A program made the position numbers and the translations under genes. Positions 1 through 9,333 of a stretch of 16,698 nucleotides of DNA are shown in pieces. Below the pieces are notes generated by a model, which was given only the letters and a program-made list of their open reading frames with translations, was not told the DNA's origin and did no database searches. The first letter of the stretch is position 1. Every line of letters starts with the position of its first letter. This stretch comes from Daldinia sp. FL1419 (lineage: Eukaryota; Ascomycota; Sordariomycetes; Xylariales; Hypoxylaceae): positions 1 through 16,698 of the forward strand of contig MU623691.1 in NCBI GenBank assembly GCA_025201765.1, read 5' to 3'.

Positions 1-85
1 CCACGCGTGCCCCCCCCCCCCCCCCCCCCGCCCGCCCCCGCCCCCCCGGGGGGGGCCGCCCCCCCCCCCCCCCCCCCCCCCCCGG
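1..85. repeat. Poly-C/G low-complexity tract at window edge
   Basis: From base 10 to 85 every base is C or G, mostly long C runs, with a C7-G8 block at 41-55. The sequence turns abruptly into ordinary mixed sequence at 86. No gene or known fungal telomere repeat (TTAGGG) is present. The likeliest explanation is a contig-end or base-calling artefact, since poly-G reads from two-colour sequencing appear as poly-C on the other strand. A genuine homopolymer tract cannot be excluded. Confidence 0.85.
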
Positions 86-970
86 CTTCTCAATATGGAA
101 TCTCGTGAGTTCCTCATAGTCGAGTCTCTGCGAGACCTGGTAACTCCGAGTCCCTGGATTTTAAACGATTAAGTCGTACGTGCATGCGTAGACATGTGTA
201 AGGCATGACGGCAACATTCTCGAAGACATATTCATATGTCGTATAAGGGTACGCGGTTTCCGTCGCCGAGGATGGTGATACGCCCGGCCGTCCCTTGCGA
301 ACATGTTGGGTAACTAGGTGTCGACGTTGAGAAGCTGATATCAACTTATTTTACGTTAATACCTTATCTCTCTCTCCTTGTTCATCGTGCGTCATGGAAA
401 TATGTAGACCGTCTCCCTGCCACGTTGGATCTAACCGAGACTGAAGTGACACAAGGTATGCAATTAAAAAGGAGAGAAGACGAGTTCAGATCCGGTCAGG
501 TGCATAAAACCTGATCGTCGTCTCCCTGTTTTAAAAGGTTTACAGTGGATTATCACATACGTCACGCAGTTTTAGTTTCGGTATGCTCTAAAGCCATCAC
601 CATTTAAAGACCCACGACTTATTAAACGCTGGCATAAGTCGAAACGGACGAGCAGAAGGGGAGGGTTTACACATGCTTATATTATCATCAACCGTCGAAA
701 CGGAAGATCCTTGCGTTTCTTTAAAGTTCCTGCGTCGACGATCACTCCGTAGGTAATACCGGGAAAAAAAGAAAGGGAGAAATGATATTCTACATATCCA
801 TTTTATTATTCTACGACAACGATTTCCGAATAATTATGTGGAGAAGATTGCGTGTACGCCGAAAACATAAATCATCCATCTTTCAAGAAAAGCCTGAAAT
901 AAATAAATGCTATTACATATGTAGTAGACGGACTACCTGACATTAGATAGATAGCACACCAAATAGATAT
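86..970. other. Intergenic region upstream of the BNR gene, no gene seen
   Basis: I see no convincing coding or RNA gene here. A 76-codon minus-strand frame at 114-344 has no recognisable domain or coding character. The last few hundred bases presumably hold the promoter and 5' UTR of the plus-strand gene starting at 1086. Confidence 0.5.
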
Positions 971-1007
971 CTTCTTCTTTTTTCTTTTTTTCTTCTTTTT
1001 CTTTTCT
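971..1007 (+). promoter_or_regulatory. Pyrimidine (CT) tract upstream of the BNR gene
   Basis: This is an uninterrupted run of C and T, about 80 bases before the start codon at 1086. CT-rich stretches just upstream of transcription starts are common in filamentous fungal promoters. The role here is inferred from position and composition only. Confidence 0.45.
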
Positions 1008-1085
1008 AGCCCTCTTTTCTTTGGATCCGCCACCCCTCGATCGAACAACCCGGTCCCCGTGTTTTCTCTCTTTAAATAATATTTA

Positions 1086-2361
1086 ATGGCCGGGAGGCTC
1101 AGTCAAAAGATCCTAGGCCACCTAGGCCCTCTGTTAAGCGGAGACTCCGGCAACACTACGACGTCGTCCTCGATCCAATGGAAAGTCGATACCCATGAGA
1201 CTGTGCTGCACCCCGCGGGAGGCACATACCCCCGCTTATGCCGGCTCGCCGATGGTGGTCTATTATGCCTAACGACGGGATTTCAAGGCCCTGGTCGGCG
1301 CGAACACGTCTTACAGGTCTCGCGTAGTGTGGATGGCGGACGCACTTTTAGTCCTCACGGAGAAGTTACCCGCGGTATAGGTGACATTGATAATGGATTC
1401 TTGATCGAGGTGCCTTCTTCGGTCCCCGGGGCTAGCGGACCCGTTGTTCTCGCCGCATTCCGGAACCACGATCGCCAGCCTGGCAATCGACCTTCGCACT
1501 TTCGCATCGTAAGTATTAAACCTGGCTATTTTTTTATTTTATTTTTTAAAAAAGTTTTTTCACGCATCGCTAGTTTATTATGGCGACGGCGATAGATCTA
1601 ACTCGTCACAGACGGTATGCCGCAGCGAAGACGGAGGACGCTCATGGCGCTTCGCCTCCCAAGCCGCCGAGCAGAGCGCAGCCAGCAACCACGGGTTAGG
1701 ACTCTGGGAGCCGTTTATGCGTCTGGGCGGTAAAGACGGACAGGAGATCCAACTTACGTTTTCACGCGAATTAGCACACAACGACCAGGAAACCTTCCGC
1801 GTAGACTCTCACGACGGGGGCGCGAACTGGACTGCCCCGCCCCGCTGTCTGCGCTGCCACCCGTCTCACGAGAACCTGCGCGACGGCATGCAGGGCATCG
1901 TAAGCGTGCGCGATTCTGCGGGCGTGGCGGCTAACGGACAACAACAGGACGTCAACGCGCTGGTCGTGGTGTTCGAGACGACGCGACACGGCACGTTTAG
2001 CGTGGAATATGCGGTCTCGTACGATGAGGGGTTGACGTGGGGATCGCGGGGCGTGGTGTACCGCCCGAGGCCGGGTCGTAACGCGGGCGCGCCGCAGATT
2101 GAGCGGTATGGTGATCGAGGGATGGCTGTTGTGTTTATGACGGATGAAGAAACCGAGGTGCCGGCGTGGCCGGGGAAGGCTGCTATCAAGACGGTGTTTG
2201 CTGAGGGGCTAGAGGGAGGTAGGATACGCTGGGGCGAGCCTACGCTTATTCATAAAGCGCCTTCTTTTTGGCCTGCCATTATCAGTCTGGGACCGGATGA
2301 GCTGCTGGCTGTGTACGAGCATGGTGGACGACCTTTGGGGAAGCGCATACACAGGGGGTAA
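1086..2361 (+). CDS. BNR/Asp-box sialidase-fold protein, 2 exons, 390 aa
   Basis: Two exons, 1086-1508 and 1612-2361, join in phase 0 to give 390 residues. The protein has four Asp-box motifs (S-x-D-x-G-x-x-W/F) at residues 81-88, 146-153, 207-214 and 277-284, which are hallmarks of the six-bladed sialidase beta-propeller. An early TYPRLCRL segment followed by ADGGLL resembles the first blade of fungal sialidase-like and GH93-like proteins. Splicing is needed to recover the second Asp-box, because the uninterrupted frame runs into a low-complexity stop. The C-terminus (LLAVYEHGG) closes the last blade, so the gene looks complete. No signal peptide is visible (MAGRLSQKILGHLG), so secretion is doubtful, unlike most sialidases and arabinanases. 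I cannot assign catalytic residues or substrate; it may be a glycoside hydrolase or a non-catalytic propeller. Confidence 0.85.
1509..1611 (+). other. Intron of the BNR gene (103 bp)
   Basis: The donor is GTAAGT at 1509, a CTAAC branch site lies at 1598-1602, and the acceptor CAG ends at 1611. It is phase 0, and removing it joins ...HFRI to TVCRSEDGG..., restoring an Asp-box. The interior is T-rich. Confidence 0.85.
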
Positions 2362-2944
2362 ATGGGAAAGCAAGGCGTTTGGTGGCGAAGACAAATCGAA
2401 TGATTGATCAATTATAGATGGTACAGAAAAACTTTTAATAGTACTTAATAGGCTGGCTGATACTGAATGTATTAACGATGTGGCAGCAACGCGTACATGG
2501 ATACAACAGCAATTAAGGGAGTCAACATTCTGCAATCGAGGCATGGGAACCTTAGTCTAGTCTATCATCGCGACCCTAACGCCATAATAACGTTGGCTTG
2601 TAGTCTTGGGGTATAGTTAGGAGGTCCAAAGGATGTCGCTCTAAATGAAAACTTAGCAAGTTAGTACATCCGAATGCTGAACGACGAAATCACCCCTTTT
2701 GTATTTTATACGGCTATCTTGACCTACCCGCCACGCGTCGTTCTCGTAGATAAATCATCTGGGATTAAATGGGCTTCAATAGGGCGCAATATTCTGCCAG
2801 CGACTTACAGGAAACACATACGTTGGCTTGGACAGCGCGTTGCATTTTCGTATGTTTTGAAGCTTGTGTGGACGAATATCATATAGCATGGAGCGGTGTT
2901 TTTAAGTAACCTCCTTGCGCCTAAAGGCGCGAGACCTCTGATAT
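2362..2944. other. Tail-to-tail intergenic region
   Basis: This separates the convergent BNR gene (+) and RMND1-like gene (-) and should hold both 3' UTRs. A 70-codon frame at 2674-2886 shows no domain, signal or coding bias that I can recognise. Nothing else is seen. Confidence 0.5.
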
Positions 2945-4222
2945 CTAATCCGAACTCGTTTCGCTTACACTCTCGTGATATACCCTTCTCAGTTCAAATA
3001 AAACTTCGACGGTGATGAGGAATATGATGATCCACTCTAGTCGATGGCCGTATTTTTCGCTGACCATCTCCCTCAAGACGCTTACGTTCTCAAACCCATA
3101 ATCGATCTTCTTGTTCAGGATCCCTATTCGTTGTCGTATATCTAGAACGGTACTAATTTGGTTGTAGTAATTCTCCAGATTCGACTCCGAATCCCAAAAC
3201 ATATCCGGAAGCTGATCCGTTATGTCCGAATAGTGATTTAGTTGCGATCGTAAGCTGAGGAGCTTGCCAGTCATCTTCAAGACGGCACTGCGCGGTAGCT
3301 TATGCTCGAAACCCCCTTCGAGAAAGTCTAGACTATTCTTGGAGTTTTCGAAATAGTCGATAGCCTGGTTTTCGAGTACTGCTAGCTTAGGACTCCTAGC
3401 TAGGCCGCTCGAGAAGGCGATTTTGGCGAGCGTCGTATCTAACCTGCGATTCTCCAACTCTTGTGCTCTCGTACCTAAAACAACAACCTCACCCCTCATA
3501 TAGCTAGTGTCGCGGGTCTCGTCCGGCACGAATTCGAGCTCTTCCATCTCGAGGCGGTTAAGATGGGGTAGCTGAGCAGCTTGAATCAGCTGCTTAGTAG
3601 CAAGGGTCATAAGGGCGTCGGTGGGTACGGACCAAGCGACGACGGTTCCGGAGGGGAAGACGAATATGTCCCCATTGTTAATGCCCCTCGCATGTACAAC
3701 GCCTGTGGGGTCGAATTCGGTGCCGTCGGGGTCTAATTCGAAAGCGTGAAACCGCAATATTTCCTGTACGGCTTCCATATCGAAAGATTGAGCGACACAT
3801 ATCGATGTAATAGTTCGGCGATAGTCGATCTCGGAATCGGTATTATCCTTGCTGACGCTAGTTGAGCGCTGAGGTGGCTTGGTAGTAAGTCCTAGGCGTA
3901 ACGTCTTTGCGGCCGAGACACGGGCAGGTTTGCGCTTGGATGACGGTGTTCGACTTTGTTGTTGTGCCTCCGATTTGTCGGTAACCTCGCTTTCCGACGC
4001 CGTAGATAAATCATCTTTAGTAGAGTTGGATTGTAAATGATTGGATGTAAAGAAGCTACGCCTCCTCGGTAAAAAGACGAAGGTAGTTTGGTGAAGGCAT
4101 CGTCCTGGTCTCGGAAGAGGTGCTACGGTATGAAATCCTCGAGATGCCGAAGTTACTACTTTTTGCAATGAAGGTCGCATTGTGAAATTAATTCGGCCAT
4201 CGAATAGGGATCGACTGCCCAA
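2945..4222 (-). CDS. RMND1: RMND1/DUF155 (RMD1-sif2 family) mitochondrial membrane protein
   Basis: This is a single exon of 425 residues. Residues about 135-390 carry the DUF155 domain. Recognisable family features are IFVFPSGTVVAWSVP, the long alpha-helical section with AKIAFSSGLARSPKLAVLE, and the MFWDSESNLENYYNQ and DIRQRIGILNKK blocks. A hydrophobic segment at about 395-411 (LEWIIIFLITVEVLFEL) is the conserved C-terminal membrane anchor. The N-terminal 60 residues are rich in Arg, Ser and aromatics with no acidic residue between residues 10 and 60, which fits a mitochondrial presequence. This makes it the counterpart of human RMND1 and yeast Mrx10 rather than cytosolic Rmd1. Those proteins sit in the inner membrane and support mitochondrial translation (family knowledge). 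Met15 at 4180 is an alternative start that would begin directly with MRPSLQKVV, a cleaner presequence. The gene is divergent from the PPR-like gene. Confidence 0.88.
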   Translation of the reverse strand: MGSRSLFDGRINFTMRPSLQKVVTSASRGFHTVAPLPRPGRCLHQTTFVFLPRRRSFFTSNHLQSNSTKDDLSTASESEVTDKSEAQQQSRTPSSKRKPARVSAAKTLRLGLTTKPPQRSTSVSKDNTDSEIDYRRTITSICVAQSFDMEAVQEILRFHAFELDPDGTEFDPTGVVHARGINNGDIFVFPSGTVVAWSVPTDALMTLATKQLIQAAQLPHLNRLEMEELEFVPDETRDTSYMRGEVVVLGTRAQELENRRLDTTLAKIAFSSGLARSPKLAVLENQAIDYFENSKNSLDFLEGGFEHKLPRSAVLKMTGKLLSLRSQLNHYSDITDQLPDMFWDSESNLENYYNQISTVLDIRQRIGILNKKIDYGFENVSVLREMVSEKYGHRLEWIIIFLITVEVLFELRRVYHESVSETSSD

Positions 4223-4974
4223 ACAAGAAAAAAAAAAGATTTCCCTTATTTCAAGTTTTTACTTGTGCGCGAAAGATGTTGTCGATCGCGAATTTGGTGA
4301 GAATTTCTGTTGCGAATGAATAGTAATATTTTTATTTTATTTATCGCATTTATCGCATTTATCGGCAGACCTCGGCGTCCATCAACTTCGATAACGGATT
4401 AGTGGACTCGAACTAACGACCCAATTACCTTCAACTACATATCTAGGTACCTGTTATAGTAGCTCCTTTAGCGGGATATTGTGTACCTGGGTATGTACCT
4501 TAGTAGGTTAGGAAGGTAGTTTAATCGATAAGAATTTTTCGAACTTACGAAAGGTTCATCTTCACTTTATCTTCATACGTCTACCTATGTATTATATTAT
4601 GGAAGGTATATAACTTAGGTACTTACCTACCTACCTATACATTCAATTACAACAGTTATTAGTCAATAACATGATACCGTCCGTCTGGAATCCATGGTAC
4701 TTGTAGATTCTCAATATTTCGTCAAGAGTTTTATGCGTTTGTGGCGATCCGAGTAAACACAACATGTCGGATCCACGAAGTCATTCATTATTCTACAACG
4801 CCCGATAAAAGCACAGGACGACGGGCGATTAGACAACTTCTCTCCTCCCTAAGCGTTACTTTTATATAAGCTTAGGCGATCTACCTGCTGAAAAAAAAAG
4901 CCAAAAAAAAAAACAAAAAAAACCTAGGGGTCTTATTATCTACCCGCCAAGGCCTTGGTATAATAACGATAATA
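4223..4974. promoter_or_regulatory. Divergent (shared) promoter region with short repeats
   Basis: This 752-bp region lies between the starts of the RMND1-like (-) and PPR-like (+) genes, so both promoters must be here. It holds 2.7 tandem copies of a 9-mer (TTATCGCAT) at 4341-4364. It also holds several TAGGTA/TACCTA blocks, at 4443-4452 and 4614-4637. An A-rich tract at 4891-4922 lies just upstream of the PPR-like start. No further gene is seen. Functional assignment of individual motifs is not possible from sequence alone. Confidence 0.55.
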
Positions 4975-7596
4975 ATGTCTACCCTACCTCCCATGGTGTC
5001 GTCGGCCAAATCTGCGGTTGGTTCTACCTCACTCTTATTATCTCGGCCGACTTGGAAACAGACGCTTTCGCGCTTGACTAGCTCTAGAAAGCATCGTTAT
5101 CCACGACTACGAATATCTCCTAGCAAAATAATAGCTTTGCGCATGCGAAGCAAGACTGAGAGTCAAAGGGAGTCATATCGTTCTGTCTTTCAGTTCGCCG
5201 CTCAACAACGGTCCGACCGATTGCCCCTATTGATGCTTCAGGCTTGGTTAGCAACTCAAGATATTCAGAACGAGCCTAAGCTATTCGAATTTATACACTC
5301 CATCACCCCCTCTGAGTGGGCTGACCGCTTCCATAGCTTAGCTACTAGGGGTTGGTCCAAGGAGGACGTAGATCATTGGATTTGGATAGTATCGGGGGAG
5401 AACGAAGACGCCCGGGTTCAACGTTTAGTTTCAACTGACCGTCCCAAACCCGTTTTCCTCGTTACCATTATGGCACGCAGCGATCAAACCTTTCGCCAAG
5501 CGGCCTCGCTAGTGTCTCTCATGGAATACGTGTCGAAACATTACATCAATCCTGGATCCTCGTCGTCGAAGCAAGATGTAGCTCCCTTTGGACGTGGAAC
5601 TACTCTGACGGTATTTCAATTCCTGCTACTGCTTCGCCGCTTAATGAACCATGTTCGAAGATCGTGGCCTAGGTTAGTCGTCGCACTCGCACGGTTCACA
5701 ATGGACTATATACAGCAGTTACCCCCTAATAGCTATCATAACCAGTGCGAAATCTTCAACACAGCCCTACAATGTTTCAAACGACCGGCCGTATTTCAGC
5801 CAGTTATAAATATGGAGTTCAATTGGAGAGCGCAGAAGCTCTTATTGGCCATGTCTGACAATATGGACAACCCCTTGATAATCAACAGAGCGAGTTATAG
5901 AGCCGTACGTGAAGTCATGGTTGGGCTAAAGAAGTCGAAAACAGAACAAGCAGTCGCCCTAAGATACTCAAAGTCTTGGCCCCCATATAGACAAGACTTC
6001 GATGGTTTCGATGCTAAGCGAACCGCAGAAGACGACTATTCGCGAAGCGTCAAGGCGGGGATCCTCATGAACGATGCCGGATATCCTGCTGATAACTACG
6101 ATAAGGCACTCAATGTTCTCGGGGGATTAGGACGAGATGCTCCTACTATACAGACTCGCAGTCTTCCACCTAAAGAGTGGAAAGGTGAACATAAAGACAA
6201 GAATGTATATTCACTCTGGGCCATGATGATACGATCTACTCGCAATCGCCAGGAGGCATGGAAAGTTTTCAACGACTTTGCTACTGAGACTGGCAAACTC
6301 CCTAATAGTCAAGTCTATGCTGAGATGTTTATGAAGCTACAGGCTCGGCTTATTCACCAAAACTCAACTGCTTTGCCAGGTGAAACCCGGGAAAACTTTC
6401 CCGTGCACGACGCCAATTATAGTGAATATGAGTTAGCTAGGCTATCACCCCCTACAGTTGCCGAACTGTATGATCAGATGATCGACCATGGCTTAAAGCC
6501 AGAGGGTCATTGTCTTAACACCCTATTAGCCAACGCTAGCTCCCTCGAAGAGGGGATGCGCTTTCTTCGCGATAGTGGTATTCATCCTGCTACTATAAAC
6601 GCACTAGGCCTTTTCAAACAACCATCTTACGAGGCACTTCGACGGGTGCCTCTCTCGGTATTCAAAAGCTATATACAACTTCTTTGTAGACTACAGCCTA
6701 ATCGACGGGGCCAAGAAAAACTCACTCTCGAAGAACTTTTTCGCATCCGACATGCCATCAACCTCGTTAAGCTCCGATTAAGACCGGGGACCACCGAAGG
6801 CTCTACCTTTCGACCACCTTGGACTATTATTTTGAGGGCACTAGCACGGCCACACTTATGCGTTATAAATAGTACACAGGCAGACAACGATGCGACAGCT
6901 TTGTCAATGTCTATGGATATTATCCAACATGTTCAGAAAACAGCAGGGGTAGACTCCGAGATTTTTCTTTACCTGTGTCGCGCCATTCAAAAGGCAGCGG
7001 TATCTCGACTTGAATCGAAAGATTCGCTGGTCATTAAAAATGGTACGACGGAAGACTGTTTAATCCAGCATGCTCACGATATTTTGAAAATAGTACAATC
7101 TCTCTTCTCTCAAATTATTATGCCTATAAGACTATCTAGCACAAAATCCGAAAGAATCGAAACGCCGCAATTTACACAAAATATAGGTCCCGCTCATCTC
7201 CACGCATATATGCGAGCCTTAGCCTTCCTTGAAGATACAGCTGCAATGAAAGAACTATTACAGTGGATATTGACACATGAACGCTATGTTGACGAGGAAG
7301 CCGAGAGGATAGGAAGCCGTGGGCATGCGCTAATAGCGAAGATACTGTGCGCTTTTCAGGGTTTTGCTGGCCCGGCCCTTGGGGACAAGGAACAAGAGGG
7401 CTTGATATCTCAAATGGAAATTGCCACACAGAATGGCGGTTCCTGGAGATGGCCAACGCCAGAAGAGGTCAACACCTACATAGAGTCTGATTTACGCGGA
7501 GGGTCCCGACGACTTCAGCGGAGGATTGTAGCTAAATTCTGGTATATGTCCTCGCAAGAAGAGGGTATAGAAGATGTTGGCGGAGTGTTCACATAA
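4975..7596 (+). CDS. PPR-like, probable mitochondrial RNA-processing protein, 873 aa
   Basis: This is an uninterrupted frame of 873 residues. The first 60 residues are Ser/Arg/Lys-rich without acidic residues, as in mitochondrial presequences. The body is alpha-helical throughout. Degenerate pentatricopeptide-like units are visible at about 408-455 (VYSLWAMMIRSTRNRQEAWKVF, then SQVYAEMFMKL) and about 498-538 (ELYDQMIDHGLKPEGHCLNTLL). A later helical pair, around 745, starts LHAYMRALAFLEDTAAMKELL. Long, divergent PPR proteins of this size are common in ascomycetes and bind mitochondrial transcripts for stability or translation (family knowledge). I cannot say which transcript is bound or match it to a named yeast factor. 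The start is the first Met; Met7 is possible. Its neighbour across the divergent promoter is also a mitochondrial-expression protein. Confidence 0.75.
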   Translation: MSTLPPMVSSAKSAVGSTSLLLSRPTWKQTLSRLTSSRKHRYPRLRISPSKIIALRMRSKTESQRESYRSVFQFAAQQRSDRLPLLMLQAWLATQDIQNEPKLFEFIHSITPSEWADRFHSLATRGWSKEDVDHWIWIVSGENEDARVQRLVSTDRPKPVFLVTIMARSDQTFRQAASLVSLMEYVSKHYINPGSSSSKQDVAPFGRGTTLTVFQFLLLLRRLMNHVRRSWPRLVVALARFTMDYIQQLPPNSYHNQCEIFNTALQCFKRPAVFQPVINMEFNWRAQKLLLAMSDNMDNPLIINRASYRAVREVMVGLKKSKTEQAVALRYSKSWPPYRQDFDGFDAKRTAEDDYSRSVKAGILMNDAGYPADNYDKALNVLGGLGRDAPTIQTRSLPPKEWKGEHKDKNVYSLWAMMIRSTRNRQEAWKVFNDFATETGKLPNSQVYAEMFMKLQARLIHQNSTALPGETRENFPVHDANYSEYELARLSPPTVAELYDQMIDHGLKPEGHCLNTLLANASSLEEGMRFLRDSGIHPATINALGLFKQPSYEALRRVPLSVFKSYIQLLCRLQPNRRGQEKLTLEELFRIRHAINLVKLRLRPGTTEGSTFRPPWTIILRALARPHLCVINSTQADNDATALSMSMDIIQHVQKTAGVDSEIFLYLCRAIQKAAVSRLESKDSLVIKNGTTEDCLIQHAHDILKIVQSLFSQIIMPIRLSSTKSERIETPQFTQNIGPAHLHAYMRALAFLEDTAAMKELLQWILTHERYVDEEAERIGSRGHALIAKILCAFQGFAGPALGDKEQEGLISQMEIATQNGGSWRWPTPEEVNTYIESDLRGGSRRLQRRIVAKFWYMSSQEEGIEDVGGVFT

Positions 7597-7908
7597 ACAA
7601 CCGCATGCTATCAAATACCAAGGTAGTTCGGGGTGTATTCGCTCAAAATTATATTATATAAGAACAATAAATTATTTGCTTGAACTTTGTGTTTGTAGCG
7701 TAAAATCTGGATAACAAGAGCCTTGTTAACGGTACTATAAAGATATCAATAATCCGCAGCGGTTGGTTAACTATGCGTTCTAGGATTATAGACCATTTCT
7801 ACAGCCCATGATTAGGTACCTACCCGTCTTTGTGAATTCTCGTTTAGGAACGTAACCATACTGATATCCTCAAAAGAAAATCAAGTTGAATAAAATATTG
7901 CCTTAACT
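7597..7908. other. Intergenic region between PPR-like and RING-like genes
   Basis: This 312-bp, fairly AT-rich stretch contains one TAGGTACCTAC motif at 7813-7823. No gene is seen. It should contain the PPR-like 3' UTR and the RING-like promoter. Confidence 0.5.
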
Positions 7909-8874
7909 ATGGCAAATATACCTTATCAATCAGAAGATCCTCAGATTAGCCGCCACTTTCCAGATAACGCGCTGGGCATCAACGCTCGAACGCGCGCGAC
8001 GTTATTCGGTAAGTCACCCGAATATCATAGCACACCTCCGCAACAGGAACGCATACAGATTCTTGAATACCGCCCCGGCGTCGAATCGCCTTTGAGAAAC
8101 CTCGTCTACGAAAATAGGTACCAATACCACGTAAGTAATGACTTCATGCTTCGGGCTTTAGCCGACACGGATCCCGGTCCGTCCGGATCGGGCCCCGGTT
8201 CAGGCTCCTGTTCGGGATCTGGTTCGGGATCTGGTGGAAACAGTCACGATCGGATCTTCGATCTAAGCGGGTTACGACTGCCACTTGGGTTATACGATGG
8301 CGATGGTTGGGGCCATTATCCAAAACAGGGCCCTCCAAAAAAGCAACCCTCTAAAGAACCACCCCCTCCACCACCCCCGCCCCCTAGTCCAACTCCTAGT
8401 CCATCCCCCGAGCCAGGCGTAGTCGTTTTAACGGAAAAAGACGTTGCCGTATTCGGCGACATCCGCGAACGACTTCAGAACGGCGTCGACGAACACGGGA
8501 ACACCGTGCGTCTTCGGATCCGTTGTACGTTTTGCATGGATAACGTATTAGGGCACGACAACCACCCCCCCTTCGCGCACGCCCCGCAACTAGGCACCCC
8601 CGGCGTCGAGGCAATGCAGGTTCTCCCGTGCGGACATATGGTCGGCTACAACTGTATGATGCAGTGGCATATGCGACTAGTCACCTCCCATCGTGTCGTG
8701 ACGTGTCCCGTATGCCGGTACGAAGTGATACACTCGCAGTGCAGACACAACAACAGGGTATACACGATCGGACCAATTCTCCCGCCGTTGACTATACCGG
8801 AAGGAGGCGTTAATCCCCCGCAGTGCGGTGTATGCACCGACGCCTTGGGACGTCGCCCCGGGATGTGGTCTTAA
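7909..8874 (+). CDS. RING-finger-like protein with Gly/Ser and Pro tracts, 321 aa
   Basis: The layout is an N-terminal segment without a recognised domain, a Gly/Ser tract (about residues 91-110), a Pro tract with PSPTPSPSPEP (about 150-169), then a RING-like domain. Zinc-ligand candidates are C206-x2-C209, C241-G-H243, C249 and C266-x2-C269, with W253 in the usual post-C6 position. The fifth ligand position (residue 246) is Gly instead of His/Cys, so the domain is atypical. Extra cysteines follow (C278, and C306-x2-C309). RING domains usually act as E3 ubiquitin ligases by recruiting an E2; that is an inference here, weakened by the missing ligand. The frame ends at 8874, but a second frame stays open to 8981 and looks coding, so the C-terminus may be mis-framed (see findings). 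No partner gene is suggested by context. Confidence 0.75.
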   Translation: MANIPYQSEDPQISRHFPDNALGINARTRATLFGKSPEYHSTPPQQERIQILEYRPGVESPLRNLVYENRYQYHVSNDFMLRALADTDPGPSGSGPGSGSCSGSGSGSGGNSHDRIFDLSGLRLPLGLYDGDGWGHYPKQGPPKKQPSKEPPPPPPPPPSPTPSPSPEPGVVVLTEKDVAVFGDIRERLQNGVDEHGNTVRLRIRCTFCMDNVLGHDNHPPFAHAPQLGTPGVEAMQVLPCGHMVGYNCMMQWHMRLVTSHRVVTCPVCRYEVIHSQCRHNNRVYTIGPILPPLTIPEGGVNPPQCGVCTDALGRRPGMWS

Positions 8875-8981
8875 GGGTGCTCGCGGTCAAAGAGCGTTAC
8901 AAGCCGGACTCCGGACTACCGGAGAAGCAATCATATCTCGCTTTGGGCATTTGCCACGAAGTATATCCCATCCAAGTATAA
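8860..8981 (+). other. Possible frame-shifted or spliced C-terminal extension of the RING-like gene
   Basis: In the frame one base back from the annotated frame, codons stay open from the CCCCGGG at 8856-8862 to TAA at 8979-8981. They encode about 40 residues with ordinary composition, including YKPDSGLPEKQSYLALG. One missing base in the C/G run would join it to the RING frame. Alternatively, a 74-bp intron (GTATGC at 8830, AAG ending at 8903) would also join in phase, although I see no good branch site. It may also be chance. Confidence 0.4.
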
Positions 8982-9333
8982 AGGCCGATACGTGAAGTAC
9001 GTAATCCCTATTCGAGCGTCTTATGGTACCCTTTGAATATTAAATATACCTACCGAAAATCAAAGAATTCTTGGTATTGTAATCAATGTGTTTATATTAA
9101 TTTGGAGGTCAAAGGCTATGGTTTAAAATTTGTTAATTAGTTATTGTCCCAAGTCTTACGCCCATAGTTCTTTGAATACCTGTTCAATAGTAGCTTGGAT
9201 GATCGTAGAGGAGTTATAGTAATGTCTCATCTCTCTAAAGCCTTGTAAGCTGGGTACCTAGGTAGGCATATTAACTACATTCGTAAACTTGGCGGATCTG
9301 GTCTCAGGAGGTCGACGCCGCTGGTCGCTACGC
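8982..9333. other. Tail-to-tail intergenic region, no gene seen
   Basis: This AT-rich sequence lies between the RING-like gene (+) and the small mitochondrial gene (-). It contains a GGTACCTAGGTAGG motif at 9253-9266, related to those at 4443 and 7813. No reading frame or RNA gene is supported. Confidence 0.5.

Noticed and set aside
114..344. A 76-codon minus-strand frame near the window start
   Set aside because: It has no domain, no conserved features and no splice context, and it sits next to a suspect C/G tract.
421..540. Imperfect inverted repeat around TCAGGT...ACCTGA in the upstream region
   Set aside because: Only about six contiguous base pairs match around a 7-base spacer, which is within chance expectation.
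2674..2886. A 70-codon plus-strand frame between convergent genes
   Set aside because: Its composition looks random and it lies where the 3' UTRs of both neighbours are expected.
4404..4414. tRNA-like B box on the minus strand (AGTTCGAGTCC)
   Set aside because: The upstream A-box-like sequence is only about 20 bases away and no cloverleaf or T-stem pairing can be formed, so no tRNA gene is supported.
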